Of a stretch of 64,000 nt of DNA, positions 35,609 through 45,241 are shown piece by piece. This DNA is from Bacteriovoracaceae bacterium UBA6144. Lineage in GTDB: Bacteria > Bdellovibrionota > Bacteriovoracia > Bacteriovoracales > Bacteriovoracaceae. The stretch covers positions 124,001-188,000 of the forward strand of contig DIVA01000052.1 in the NCBI GenBank assembly GCA_002435705.1, in the 5' to 3' direction. Numbering within the stretch: position 1 is the stretch's first letter; each line of letters begins with the position of its first letter. The translations under genes and the position numbers were made by a program. Under the pieces are notes generated by a model. It saw only the letters and a program-made list of their open reading frames with translations, was not told the origin of the DNA and ran no database searches.

Positions 35609-36544
35609 TTAAAACTTTGGAAGCTCTTTGATTGTCTGGTGGTACTCCACCATCAGGCGATCAACGAGCTCTTCCACGCTTACCACGTCTTTCACAAGGC
35701 CCGCGATCTGGCCTATCTCAATTTCACCTTCGTCTAAATTTCCTTCTAGCATTCCAAGTTTCGCACGTCCTCGCCCCAGGATTTTTTCAAGCTCACTTTT
35801 ATCAGCGCACTTCTCCTCTGCGGCTTTAATCTCGTCATAAAACTTATTTTTAAAAAGCCTTACGGGAACACTGCGCTTCATCATCAGCATGGTATCGGTG
35901 GGGCTCGCCTTCAAGAGCAGTTGTTTGAAATTTTCATGAGCACTCGCCTCATGAGTGGCAATAAAGCGGGTGCCCATTTGCACACATTCAGCTCCGAGGC
36001 TTAGGGCCGCAGCGATCGCGCGCCCGTCACCAATACCTCCCGCCGCCACGACCGGAATTTTCACACAATCCACCACCTGAGGGATGAGGGCCATGGTGGT
36101 GAGCTCATCGCGACCGTTGTGGCCTCCAGCCTCGAAACCTTCAGCGATCACCGCATCCACGCCAGCCTCTTCACACTTACGTGCAAGATCTGGGGTGGAG
36201 ACCACATGCAGAACCGTGCAGCCCGCACTCTTAAGCCGTTGAGTGAATTTTTTGGGGGAGCCTGCAGATGTGATAAAAATCTTTATTCCATAGGCCAGCG
36301 CTGAATGAATCTGCTCTTCACTTTTTTCATATAAGAGTGGGACATTCACCGCGAGGCTTTTATTAGTGAGCCCTTGAGCCTTTAAAATATGCTCTCGCAG
36401 TAAATCGGGTTTCATCGAGCCCGCCCCAATCACACCCAAGCAGCCCGCATTGGCAGCAGCGGCCGCGAGTTTTCCACCGGAGACCCAAACCATTCCGGCC
36501 TGAATGATAGGACGAGAGATCTTGAGGGTTTGCATCAGAGTCAT
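35609..36544 (-). CDS. Nitronate monooxygenase / FabK-like flavoprotein
   Basis: 311 residues of TIM-barrel type. PIIQAGMVWVSGGKLAAAAA is the conserved N-terminus. AVIAEGFEAGGHNGRDELTT holds the FMN phosphate loop and the family His, followed by IPVVAAGGIGDGRAIAAALS and VQMGTRFIAT. These motifs are shared by nitronate monooxygenase and enoyl-ACP reductase II (FabK), which are hard to separate by eye. The start overlaps the MnmC-like gene by 4 nt (ATGA), so the two are coupled. Either role is possible. Confidence 0.83.
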   Translation of the reverse strand: MTLMQTLKISRPIIQAGMVWVSGGKLAAAAANAGCLGVIGAGSMKPDLLREHILKAQGLTNKSLAVNVPLLYEKSEEQIHSALAYGIKIFITSAGSPKKFTQRLKSAGCTVLHVVSTPDLARKCEEAGVDAVIAEGFEAGGHNGRDELTTMALIPQVVDCVKIPVVAAGGIGDGRAIAAALSLGAECVQMGTRFIATHEASAHENFKQLLLKASPTDTMLMMKRSVPVRLFKNKFYDEIKAAEEKCADKSELEKILGRGRAKLGMLEGNLDEGEIEIGQIAGLVKDVVSVEELVDRLMVEYHQTIKELPKF

Positions 36545-37263
36545 AAGAAATCCTTATCATCTAAAGCCGCGATGGCGTGAGTGTTGAGTTTCGCTAAAAA
36601 TTCAGGGTCCATGACACCACTCAGATTGGCGCGAGTGGATGATCTTTTTTGTGCAAAAGCGGGACCCTCAAACACACTCCAGCCTGATTTCAAAAGAGAT
36701 TTGCGAATAGAGACACTCGCTGAGTAGGTCGCGAGAGTGCAGTCTGGGTGTGCGACTCGTTTGAGATCAGTGAACCATTGGTGGGTCCAAAGAGTGGGGT
36801 TGCGTTTGGGGGAGAAGGCGTCCTGATAGATGGCGTGAAAATGCTCGGAGGGGAGAGTGTGAATGCTGTGACGAGCGTCACCAATCAAAACTCTAAGTTT
36901 AGAATTGTCTTGTTCCAGCTCATAAGTGAGAGCGTTGATTTTTTTTGCCTCAGGCACACTCCAAGAAAGAAGAGCAGCATCCAGCTCAAGGGAGGTGAAG
37001 TTTAATTTTTTTTGTGGGTAGTTTTTAAAAAAGGCCAGAGTCTCAAGCCATCCAATCCCAGTTCCAAAACCGACTTCGAGAATATTTATTTCATCAAAAC
37101 TGTGGAGCAGCTCTGAGAGTCGGCAGCCTTCGAGGTAATGAAATCGCGTCTCGGCCCGGGCCCCCGCAGTGGAGTGGCAGGCCTCATTGAAAGCTTCCGA
37201 GAAGAGTGTTTCTGAGCCATCCTCGGTGGTCACGAGTTGATAGCGGGGTGGTGGTTTAAGCAT
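36541..37263 (-). CDS. MnmC-like (tRNA wobble-uridine) SAM methyltransferase domain protein
   Basis: 240 residues. YQLVTTEDGSETLFSEAFNE then ACHSTAGARAETRFHYLEGC is the conserved DUF752/MnmC1 entry. ILEVGFGTGIGWLETL is SAM motif I, FHAIYQDAFSPKRNPTLW the catalytic D-x-F-x-P-x-x-N-P, and LATYSASVSIRKSLLKSGW is near the C-terminus. Single-domain forms convert nm5s2U to mnm5s2U in tRNA. The FAD domain of E. coli MnmC is absent. First gene of a unit with the nitronate monooxygenase. Confidence 0.88.
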   Translation of the reverse strand: MLKPPPRYQLVTTEDGSETLFSEAFNEACHSTAGARAETRFHYLEGCRLSELLHSFDEINILEVGFGTGIGWLETLAFFKNYPQKKLNFTSLELDAALLSWSVPEAKKINALTYELEQDNSKLRVLIGDARHSIHTLPSEHFHAIYQDAFSPKRNPTLWTHQWFTDLKRVAHPDCTLATYSASVSIRKSLLKSGWSVFEGPAFAQKRSSTRANLSGVMDPEFLAKLNTHAIAALDDKDFL

Positions 37264-37499
37264 GCTTTGATTTAAGGTCTAGCGATCTAAGTGGTCAAGA
37301 TGTCTTCATATCTATCGCCATTTGCCATGAAGTTTTGGCAAGTCCTCCCTCTTATTAATAGGTCCCTTGCAGCACTTAAGTTGCGAGGATTAATGGTTTT
37401 AGGTGCTAAGTGGTGAGTTTAAATAAAGGCTGAGCCTAAAAGGCATGGGAAACTTTAGGAAAGAGCTATTCCGACCGATTAGGTTTTTGGGAGTCCCTT

Positions 37500-40400
37500 A
37501 TGATTATTTTAAAGTTTCTCTTATGCCTGTCTCTTGCTGTGAATTTAGCTTTTGCGGCTGGTAACCCTCCAGGTGCATCTAGCTCTATTGGCAACGGCTT
37601 GAATATTTTAAATCGTTACAATCATTCACCCCACCCCCCACGAGCATACTCTACCCCCGATCAAAAGCCGATGACAGTGACGGATGAGCCGCCTATGAGT
37701 GAAGCGGTGGTGGCAGCCGAGATTGAAGGACAGGCAAAAAGAAGATCTAACGAATTGAAGAGATCTAACAAAGAGCTCGAAGCCTTCTGCTCTAAAGACC
37801 CTTTTGATTCTGAGGATCCGCACAACAACAGAGTGACAAATAACTTCAGAAATAATAACGATTTAATGTCGAAATTCAGACAGTGTTACCCTTTCCCGAG
37901 TGATGGTCATGCACTAGAAAATCTCTTTCCTTTGCTCAGTACCAGTACTTTCAAGTGTCTTGCGGTAGGCAGTTTTCAAACCAATCAAAGAATCAGCTCC
38001 TTCACCTGCGGTTGTTCGACTCCTACTAATAAGACCCAATCAGTGAAAGCACAACTGGCCTCTCAGTTTGACAGCAAAAAGATCAAGACTAATGCTGTGA
38101 AAGATGAATTGAAGGAACTCAACAGACTTAATGACCACATTAAATATGTAACCTCTACTTTAACCAGCCAAGGCTTTGATCCATCGAAGATTGACACCAT
38201 CAGGCCTAATACCTGTAATACAGCCGAAATTATTTCTATCGTAAATAATTCTGCCTCTCAATTCAATGCCTCTAGTAATTCGAATAAAATATGTGACGGT
38301 CAAGAATGCTCACAAGTAGGACAGTTTGTGACCAGCGCTTTGCAGGAAATGTTTCAACTGCCAAATGGCTCACAAGCCCAGCTAACTGCTGAGTTTGATT
38401 CGATGGGTCCGGTGTCCTGTTTTGAAGACCCAAAGCAGGAGTTCGTGGCTAATCTTATTCCAATTAATGGTATTGGTAAGTCAATACTTTTAGGAAAGAT
38501 CGGTCTAATCAAGGTTCAACTTGCAGCTAATCTTTCGGCTATGGGGTCTTGTGAGGGATCATCAAAGCAAAACGCTTTCAATCGCCTTTCCACGATGAAC
38601 GATCTTTTGAATCGCCCGTGGAGAGCTGGAATTGATCAAGAGTCCTTTTCAGCGTGGAGGGAATTGTCTCGCTATAACCCGGCAATAAATTATCTTGTCG
38701 AGCACGTGGTCCACGAAGGCGCTGGCAGTTTTTCTACACAAGACTGTCTTAAAGTTAAAGAGGGGATTCAGAAATCGCAAGAGTTTTTTACCGCTCTCTC
38801 TCGGGGGCTTTCAATCCCAAATTCGGTGGAGGCTCTCAAACACGTGACTCAAGCCCACGTGGCTTATCTTGAGGGAACGAAACTCAATAATTATCAAGAT
38901 GAGGTCTTCAAAGAGATTAAAGAGGATTTCCAGAAAAAATGTAGCTCCTTTGCCAATAAAGTGAGGGCCATTGCCTGCGCCAATGATAGTCAAATTTCAA
39001 GTAGTCTTAATCTCTATGCTCGCTATCTTGATCAATCCTCATCCGAGCAAAAATGTTCGAACACAAATTCAGCCGCCTGTTTAGAAAGAAATAAGGCACT
39101 TTGTGCCATGAGAGCAAACAGTGATGGGGGCGTCTCCTCACTTGATGCTGCGACCTACCGTTATTCTCAATCAGAGAGACCTGCCTCTGAGGCTGGCTCC
39201 ATAGCGAGAAATGAACTGAGTCAGTATTGCCCTAATTTTGAAGGGTTTGTGAAATCTCAAGGTATCTGTGTTAACGAGGACTTTAATTCTTGTTACCGCT
39301 CGTTTCAGTTCGGCTCTCAGGATGATCGAGCAAGATTAAGAACAGTCTTAGGGGCCTATAAAGCTTCACTCAGCGGTGATATAAGGGCCGTACATGAAAA
39401 TATTGTTGATATTTCTGCGACCCATACCGCGCAAGTCGATGCGGTCGATCGTCAGATCAGATCTGCCCAAGGGGCCTCCACTATTGCAGCGATGCGATCG
39501 CAGGGATTGTCTTCCTCAAAGGATGAGTTGTCTGAGATTGCTTCCATTTTCGGTGGACTAGGCGGAGGTGGGGGAGCAAGTAACTTATCCTCTGATGTTT
39601 CAGGCTCATTCTTTAATCAAGCAATTGTGCAAGGTTTCGGGGCTCAAGCTCGCGTTTCACCTGCGACTTCAGCTGCCGTGATGAATCGTTTTATTTCAAA
39701 CGTTCCGCCCATGCAGAACATGCCTCAATCCGACCAGCGCCAACAGGTGGAGCAAGCCCTCGAGCGCTCAGTCAATCAAACAGTCAGTGAACTAGAAACG
39801 AAAGCCTCTGGGGCCACGAGTGCGTCCGAGCGCCAAAAATACTTAGATGAAATCGCTGAGCTTCGCCGTTTGATGGCGGATCAGACCGCTCGCAATGATC
39901 TCATCAGTCAACAGATGGCAGCGATGAATCAAGCCTCGCAAGAAGAAGTGACTGCGAGTTCTGGTAAAAGAAAACGTGCACCCGCTTCGGTGGCCAATGC
40001 CGCTCCGGAAGTCTCTTCTGAAGGAGCAAGTTCAGGCTTCCAGTCAGGAGGCGGTCGCAGTAGCTCTCAGGCCAGCTCAGGCAGCACTGGGGGAGGCCAA
40101 GACCTCTCTGGCGTCCAAGGCTTTGGTGGATCAGCAGCAGCGGCTCGATCGGTGAGTTCGGTCAGTGAGGCGCGTGATGCGGCTCCTAACGACAACAGCC
40201 TCCGTCTGATAGTTGGTGGAACAGGAGGTCAGGTTATCCCTGCAGCCCAAGTCATCACCATCACCGTTTCTGGTGGAGATGAGAAGGCGCTCAAGGAAGC
40301 AATTCTAGGGCAGCGTGAAAAACTTAATATCGGTGAAGATGGATTTGCGATCGTGGAAGTGATCGATCCTAACTCAGGCCGCGCCACACTGGTGCGAGTG

Positions 40401-40559
40401 AAAATTGAAAACGAGAATGTGATCGTGCAAAACTTCACTGCGGAACAGTTGCGCCAGACGAAAATCGTCTCTGATGCTGACCCAAAACCGAGACAAATTC
40501 GCTACAGTCTGCAGGCGATGACTAATCTCTTGAATCAAGCTTCAGGGGGCTCCAACTAG
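37500..40559 (+). CDS. Large secreted protein of unknown function, paralogue of the 42191 protein
   Basis: 1019 residues, signal peptide of about 19 residues. A long Cys- and Ser-rich N-terminal region (about 100-660) has many paired Cys (SCFEDP, SCEGSS, KCSSFA, NTNSAACLERNKALC, NFNSCY-like). A Gln-rich coiled-coil stretch follows (about 755-800), then Ser/Gly/Ala low complexity (about 820-905), then a compact C-terminal domain ending RQIRYSLQAMTNLLNQASGG. The 42191 protein is collinear. Family unknown. The 5' leader of 236 bp is non-coding. The end overlaps the convergent hydrolase by 38 nt. Confidence 0.72.
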   Translation: MIILKFLLCLSLAVNLAFAAGNPPGASSSIGNGLNILNRYNHSPHPPRAYSTPDQKPMTVTDEPPMSEAVVAAEIEGQAKRRSNELKRSNKELEAFCSKDPFDSEDPHNNRVTNNFRNNNDLMSKFRQCYPFPSDGHALENLFPLLSTSTFKCLAVGSFQTNQRISSFTCGCSTPTNKTQSVKAQLASQFDSKKIKTNAVKDELKELNRLNDHIKYVTSTLTSQGFDPSKIDTIRPNTCNTAEIISIVNNSASQFNASSNSNKICDGQECSQVGQFVTSALQEMFQLPNGSQAQLTAEFDSMGPVSCFEDPKQEFVANLIPINGIGKSILLGKIGLIKVQLAANLSAMGSCEGSSKQNAFNRLSTMNDLLNRPWRAGIDQESFSAWRELSRYNPAINYLVEHVVHEGAGSFSTQDCLKVKEGIQKSQEFFTALSRGLSIPNSVEALKHVTQAHVAYLEGTKLNNYQDEVFKEIKEDFQKKCSSFANKVRAIACANDSQISSSLNLYARYLDQSSSEQKCSNTNSAACLERNKALCAMRANSDGGVSSLDAATYRYSQSERPASEAGSIARNELSQYCPNFEGFVKSQGICVNEDFNSCYRSFQFGSQDDRARLRTVLGAYKASLSGDIRAVHENIVDISATHTAQVDAVDRQIRSAQGASTIAAMRSQGLSSSKDELSEIASIFGGLGGGGGASNLSSDVSGSFFNQAIVQGFGAQARVSPATSAAVMNRFISNVPPMQNMPQSDQRQQVEQALERSVNQTVSELETKASGATSASERQKYLDEIAELRRLMADQTARNDLISQQMAAMNQASQEEVTASSGKRKRAPASVANAAPEVSSEGASSGFQSGGGRSSSQASSGSTGGGQDLSGVQGFGGSAAAARSVSSVSEARDAAPNDNSLRLIVGGTGGQVIPAAQVITITVSGGDEKALKEAILGQREKLNIGEDGFAIVEVIDPNSGRATLVRVKIENENVIVQNFTAEQLRQTKIVSDADPKPRQIRYSLQAMTNLLNQASGGSN

Positions 40560-41286
40560 TCAGTTGGGCCACCACCCATTCTGGGGCATCTAAAGTAATA
40601 TCATGACCGGCCGTGGGGTTCTCCGAAAGGGGAACCCCCCACTTCTGGGCGATGGCTCGCGAGCACTCCACATTCACCATGCGATCGTTGGTTGAAGCCA
40701 GAATGAGTGTGGGGATAGAAGGCTTAAAGCCTTTTGTTTTAAAAGTGCTGGCGGCGAGGAGTTGTCTAAAAGTATTTTCCACGCTGACAGGCCTCTGGCG
40801 TGTGATCTCACTCCAAAAATTTGCATTCCTCTCATAGTCACTTGTGCTGTTTGAGACGGTTTTTAAAATGGTGAACTCTTTCTTGTAACCTTTTTGAACG
40901 GGAGCCGGAAGCAGTCCCAGAAAGGCAGAGGGCTTAAGTCTTTTCCAGACTGGAGAGTAGTCAGAGAAGCTGGTGTTCATCAGCACACAGGTTTTAAAAT
41001 CCTGCGGGTAGCGCCTCATCCAGTCGACTGAGATCATCCCGCCTAGAGAGATGGCGATGAGGTGGGCCGGAGAGGAGAGTTTGAGTGCTAGGTAGTCTTC
41101 GCGCATGCGATCCACGATGCCACTAATAGTGAGTGGAGAGAGAGTTTGATAGTGCACACCCGCCCCAGGAATATCGATGCAGTGGAAATGAGCTGCAGGA
41201 AAAGTGGACTTAAGTTTGGGTAAGAATTCTCCCCAGTGGGCCGCTTCCCTGATGAGTCCTCTTAGTAGAATGAAATGCTCAGCCAT
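40522..41286 (-). CDS. Alpha/beta-hydrolase-fold protein
   Basis: 254 residues. ILLRGLIREAAHWGEFLPKL is the oxyanion-loop start, ISLGGM (in AHLIAISLGGMISVDWM) the nucleophile elbow with Ser, LILASTNDRMV the Asp region, and AGHDITLD the catalytic His. An esterase or thioesterase-like enzyme, substrate unknown. It sits between the two large secreted paralogues and its 3' end overlaps the first of them. Confidence 0.82.
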   Translation of the reverse strand: MAEHFILLRGLIREAAHWGEFLPKLKSTFPAAHFHCIDIPGAGVHYQTLSPLTISGIVDRMREDYLALKLSSPAHLIAISLGGMISVDWMRRYPQDFKTCVLMNTSFSDYSPVWKRLKPSAFLGLLPAPVQKGYKKEFTILKTVSNSTSDYERNANFWSEITRQRPVSVENTFRQLLAASTFKTKGFKPSIPTLILASTNDRMVNVECSRAIAQKWGVPLSENPTAGHDITLDAPEWVVAQLTSWSPLKLDSRD

Positions 41287-41333
41287 GTGTTTCCTCTAGA
41301 TATTATGTGTGTCTCATTTTACACTTTAATAGA

Positions 41334-42077
41334 ATGGATTCAACTCTCATTGAGCTCTACGATCAAGCCTACATCCCATACCAGTCTCATCGACTCAACC
41401 TTGAGCTGCGTGAGCGCGTGGAGCGAGAGTCCCGCGGACTGTTGCAACTGGTGGATGAGATCAAAAATAAATTTCTCGGTGATCGCGACTGGTCCGAACT
41501 TCACGTGGCAGAGCTGGGTGGTGGGATGGGAGGATTGTCTCTCCATCTGGCGCGCCGAGGGGCCCAAGTGACGGTGGTGGATTGCTCTAAAACCGCTCTT
41601 GATATCCATCGCCAGTTAGCTCAGATGAGTCATCTTGAGACAGAGCAAGTCTGTTTGGATGTGACTCACCCAGAGGCCAATCTTTCTAAAAAGTTTGATC
41701 TCTTGATCGACTCTCATCTCTTGCACTGTATTGCCCGGCCGGCGGAGAGGGCCTCGTATTTAAGTTTCGTGCGTGAGCATCTCACTCCCACAGGATTTTT
41801 CGTGGGAGAGTCGATGGTGCATCGAAAAAAGATGTTCATTCCCCCAGGCTACCGCTTAGACGAGGACAATATCCTGTGGCAGAAGTTCTCCGACTGGATC
41901 CCTCTGAGAAAGATTACCGATAGCCTGCTGCTTGAAGATGAGTTTAAAAATAGTGGGTTTTTTATCAATTATTTTTTCTACTACGCCAACTTCGCCTTCG
42001 CCGTGAACCAAGACTTCCTCGAGCTTCCCGGGGACATCTTACCCGCCTCCGTGCGTTTTGCTCTCAGACTGCCTTAA
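41334..42077 (+). CDS. Class I SAM-dependent methyltransferase
   Basis: 247 residues from ATG 41334; a longer reading from 41307 adds nine residues. ELHVAELGGGMGGLSLHLARRG is motif I and VTVVDCSKTALDIHRQL motif II. The C-terminal part includes FFVGESMVHRKKMFIPPGYR, which is not like a known subfamily. Divergent from the hydrolase gene by 47 bp. Substrate unknown. Confidence 0.75.
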   Translation: MDSTLIELYDQAYIPYQSHRLNLELRERVERESRGLLQLVDEIKNKFLGDRDWSELHVAELGGGMGGLSLHLARRGAQVTVVDCSKTALDIHRQLAQMSHLETEQVCLDVTHPEANLSKKFDLLIDSHLLHCIARPAERASYLSFVREHLTPTGFFVGESMVHRKKMFIPPGYRLDEDNILWQKFSDWIPLRKITDSLLLEDEFKNSGFFINYFFYYANFAFAVNQDFLELPGDILPASVRFALRLP

Positions 42078-42160
42078 AATTTGGTCAACTCGATAGTACT
42101 TACAAATTGGATTCAGCCTACTTAATACTAAAGCCTGATCGGGGCAGTCGATTATGTTAA

Positions 42161-42166
42161 TATAAT
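42161..42166 (+). promoter_or_regulatory. Candidate -10 element before the second large secreted gene
   Basis: A consensus TATAAT with TG five bases upstream lies 25-30 bp before the ATG at 42191. No convincing -35 hexamer is seen, so an extended -10 promoter is the likely form. Confidence 0.35.
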
Positions 42167-42190
42167 TAAAATTATGACCGATAAAAATTT

Positions 42191-45100
42191 ATGAAGTTTT
42201 TAGTTTTTATACTTCTGACAAATCTGGCTTATGCCCAACAACAAGCGGGTGTTGTGCAAAATGCTGCTCATGCTGCTGCTAGTTTTACATGGAATTTTCA
42301 GAATGGATTTTCTGAACAGTTTAATGGAGGCACAGCGAAGTCGGTCAATCATCCCATGCAAGTTAGTATCGTCACCCCGGAAGCACCTGCGCTTATTAAA
42401 TTTACTCAACCAACAATGATAGAAATGGATCTAAGTCTTGTGGCCCCTGGAACTGAGTTAACATTAGGTTTAACTCGTCCAGCTCCATCTGCTTCAGATT
42501 CGAAGCTTTGTGATTCTACTGGTCCTGCTCCTTTAACCTCAGATAACGCCATTGCCAGCACAATTCTTTTTCCCATTGGGAGCGGCAGATGCGGAGAACC
42601 ACTGCGGCTTTCGCCTAACCTTGGGTCTTTCGTAACATTTGGTTCTTCTTTAAACTCATTCTCTAATAAGAATAATTGTGACACCTCTATATCTACATTC
42701 CCAGAGCCTCTTCACCTCTCACCCGATAGAGATTTTTGTCAGTGCTATCAGCGAAAAGCAGTCAACGTCATCAATCCGAGACCTGGCCGTGAGATAAAAG
42801 TAGCAGCACTCAAAGGGCTTATTCAAAATTATCTTAGCGAGGTGCTTAAACCTTCCCTGCAATTAAAATCAGAGCTTGGATACAGTCCTATTCCTAGACA
42901 GGAAGGAGTATGTGACCTGTCTACGATGAGTAGTCGTCTCGGGGACCTCAGGGTGAATCCACCTGTGCTTGATGAAGCCTTTTGTGATAAAGGCCAATGC
43001 GCTGAAGGTGAAACACTTTTCAATCAAGCTATTATTGATTTAGCTGGAAGTGATGGAGCAGTTGGTCCAGCTGACCTTCGTCGGCGTCTTGATTTTCATC
43101 AAACGAAGAACCGAGGTCCAATCACTAATTCCAACGGTCATGAAACAAGATCATGTCTATTAAACAAACGAGCCAATGTAATTGCAGGCATGCTACCCAT
43201 ACAAGATGGAGCTGGTCAATCCCGTACAATTCCTGGTCTTTCAGGTCGTAAGCAAGGGCTTGAGTCAACCCTTCTCTCTCTTGGGGATTGCACAAACTCA
43301 CAGCATGCATCGGCATTAAGATTTACTGTTTTGAGCGAAGAAAAGTTTGATCAGCTGAGAGAAATTGCTCCCACAGCAATGACTCTTTTTCGATCGGGAG
43401 ATTTATCGGACACTCAGCTTTTGCAAAGGTGTCATTCTGCTAAAAAAGTTCTCAAACAAGGAATTGACTTACTTGCCGTGCAAGAGCGCTTTGAAAGCGG
43501 ACTTGACTACGAATCTTCGTACCGAGAACTTGAAGCTATTCAAGACGTGATTATTTCAGCCACAAAAGAATTTCCTCAAGAGATCCTGAAGCATTTAGAT
43601 GATGAGTTATATTCAAGTTGTCAGAAATTTCAGAATAACATCCAGCAAATTTCATGTTCAAAGACTGGATTTGTCAGTGGTCGCCACTTAGCTGAGGCTA
43701 CCATACTAGAATCCAATTATACCTCCATTTGTCCTGGCGCCAGTTCTCTCAGTGACTGTCGCACAAAACAAATCTGCTCTTCATTTAAAGAGGAGAAAGC
43801 AAGTTTTTTAAATAGTTTGGAAAACTATGGTCCAACCTCCACAATTCTTACTCAAAAGACATTTAAAGATCGCATGTTTCAAAACGTGAAGCATCTATGT
43901 GGAGGGTTTGAGGAGTTTGTTCGTACTCATTCTCAAAATCCATGTCGATCCCTGCCTCAAGAGCAATACGCCAATTGCTACGAATTACAAATCATGAGCC
44001 GAGATGATGTTCACAAAAATCTGATTGCTGCTTTTGCAAATCAATTAAGTCAATCGAGTGATCCTGAGGATAAACGAAGAGCAGGCTTTTTTAGTGCCCA
44101 TGGGATGATCGGTGTAAGCGAAGCTGATGAAAGACTAGAAACAACCATCTCCTCTAACGCTGTGGTCGCCGCCAAGAGACAAGTCATTGCGACTCAAATG
44201 AATCAAATGCGTGAGAGGCTTGGTCCAAAGGCCAGCCAAGAAGCTATCATGTTGGGTCTACAACAAGAGATGAAGCAGAGTTTTTCTCAGGCAAAGGAAG
44301 CTTATCTCGCCAGCAATGGGCTTGTTCAAAATACCAAAGTCTCAGCTTCTGTGACTCAAGTTTCTGCACAGCCTACTTCATTTATCGCTCCACCTGTTGC
44401 GATTGAAAATCCTAGGATGGCCAATTCCATAACCTCTTCTCCTGCAACATTAAGTCCGCTTCCTCAGTCGATCCCATCACCAACCAATAACATAGAGTCT
44501 ATGGGTGGTGTTGATCTTGCGGGATTAAGAAATGAAGTTAATGATTTAAAAAATTCTATTGCTCGTAATACGAACACTGTTGTAGAAGCCTCTCGTCAGA
44601 GTGGCCCTGCACGTGGGGCAAAGACTCAGAAGATTAAAGAGTCCACTATCGAGAAGCCCGTAGTAGAAGAAAGTTCTGCCGTCGCTTCACCTTCAGTGTC
44701 ATCTAGCTTTAGCAATGGCGGCCCCCGCCGCCGTCAACCGGCTTCCATCAATTCTTCCGCGCCACAGTCACAAGTGCAGGCACAAGCTTTCACCCCTCCA
44801 GCAGGTGCTGTGGTTTACAATTCAGTCGCTGAAGCCGTGACCTCTCTGGATCAAGCGCGCATCCAAGGTGGAGGACAGTTAAAGCTTCGGGCCGCAAGTA
44901 CACAAACCTCAAAAAGTGGTGTGCCACTGGATCAGGTTCTCACAGTCTCGGTTATGGATGCGAGCAATGTGGATCAGGTAATCGAGGGGATTCGAGCGCA
45001 GTTTAATTCGCAAATCTTGGCCGAGAATGAAGTGAAATTTGTGGAAGTGCGTGACGGCGGAAAATCCACCATCTACAAAGTCCAGAAAGTGAACGGCGAA

Positions 45101-45241
45101 CTTGTGATCGAAGAAGCTGTCTCCCCAGAAGAAGTCGCTTCAGGTGTATTGATTGAATCTGCCGCTCGCCAGCCGCGGGTGGTGAAATTCTCACTCAGTG
45201 GCTTGTCTCAACGTCTCAATGAAGCCATCCAGCGCGACTAA
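42191..45241 (+). CDS. Large secreted protein of unknown function, paralogue of the 37500 protein
   Basis: 1016 residues, signal peptide ending AYAQQ. Collinear with the 37500 protein: SDCRTKQICSS against SAACLERNKALC, LCGGFEEFVRTHSQNPC against YCPNFEGFVKSQGICV, YANCYELQIMSRDDVHKNLI against FNSCYRSFQFGSQDDRARLR, and the ending RVVKFSLSGLSQRLNEA against RQIRYSLQAMTNLLNQA. It also has Ser/Ala/Pro low complexity before the C-terminal domain. Conserved Cys spacing suggests disulfide-stabilised periplasmic or surface proteins. Function unknown. A -10 box precedes it, and the end overlaps the convergent methyltransferase gene by 4 nt. Confidence 0.72.
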   Translation: MKFLVFILLTNLAYAQQQAGVVQNAAHAAASFTWNFQNGFSEQFNGGTAKSVNHPMQVSIVTPEAPALIKFTQPTMIEMDLSLVAPGTELTLGLTRPAPSASDSKLCDSTGPAPLTSDNAIASTILFPIGSGRCGEPLRLSPNLGSFVTFGSSLNSFSNKNNCDTSISTFPEPLHLSPDRDFCQCYQRKAVNVINPRPGREIKVAALKGLIQNYLSEVLKPSLQLKSELGYSPIPRQEGVCDLSTMSSRLGDLRVNPPVLDEAFCDKGQCAEGETLFNQAIIDLAGSDGAVGPADLRRRLDFHQTKNRGPITNSNGHETRSCLLNKRANVIAGMLPIQDGAGQSRTIPGLSGRKQGLESTLLSLGDCTNSQHASALRFTVLSEEKFDQLREIAPTAMTLFRSGDLSDTQLLQRCHSAKKVLKQGIDLLAVQERFESGLDYESSYRELEAIQDVIISATKEFPQEILKHLDDELYSSCQKFQNNIQQISCSKTGFVSGRHLAEATILESNYTSICPGASSLSDCRTKQICSSFKEEKASFLNSLENYGPTSTILTQKTFKDRMFQNVKHLCGGFEEFVRTHSQNPCRSLPQEQYANCYELQIMSRDDVHKNLIAAFANQLSQSSDPEDKRRAGFFSAHGMIGVSEADERLETTISSNAVVAAKRQVIATQMNQMRERLGPKASQEAIMLGLQQEMKQSFSQAKEAYLASNGLVQNTKVSASVTQVSAQPTSFIAPPVAIENPRMANSITSSPATLSPLPQSIPSPTNNIESMGGVDLAGLRNEVNDLKNSIARNTNTVVEASRQSGPARGAKTQKIKESTIEKPVVEESSAVASPSVSSSFSNGGPRRRQPASINSSAPQSQVQAQAFTPPAGAVVYNSVAEAVTSLDQARIQGGGQLKLRAASTQTSKSGVPLDQVLTVSVMDASNVDQVIEGIRAQFNSQILAENEVKFVEVRDGGKSTIYKVQKVNGELVIEEAVSPEEVASGVLIESAARQPRVVKFSLSGLSQRLNEAIQRD

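Noticed and set aside
37264..37499. 236-bp leader considered as a c-di-GMP or other riboswitch
   Set aside because: Only short stems (for example CCTAAA with TTTAGG) are visible; the conserved core residues of GEMM and other classes I know are absent.
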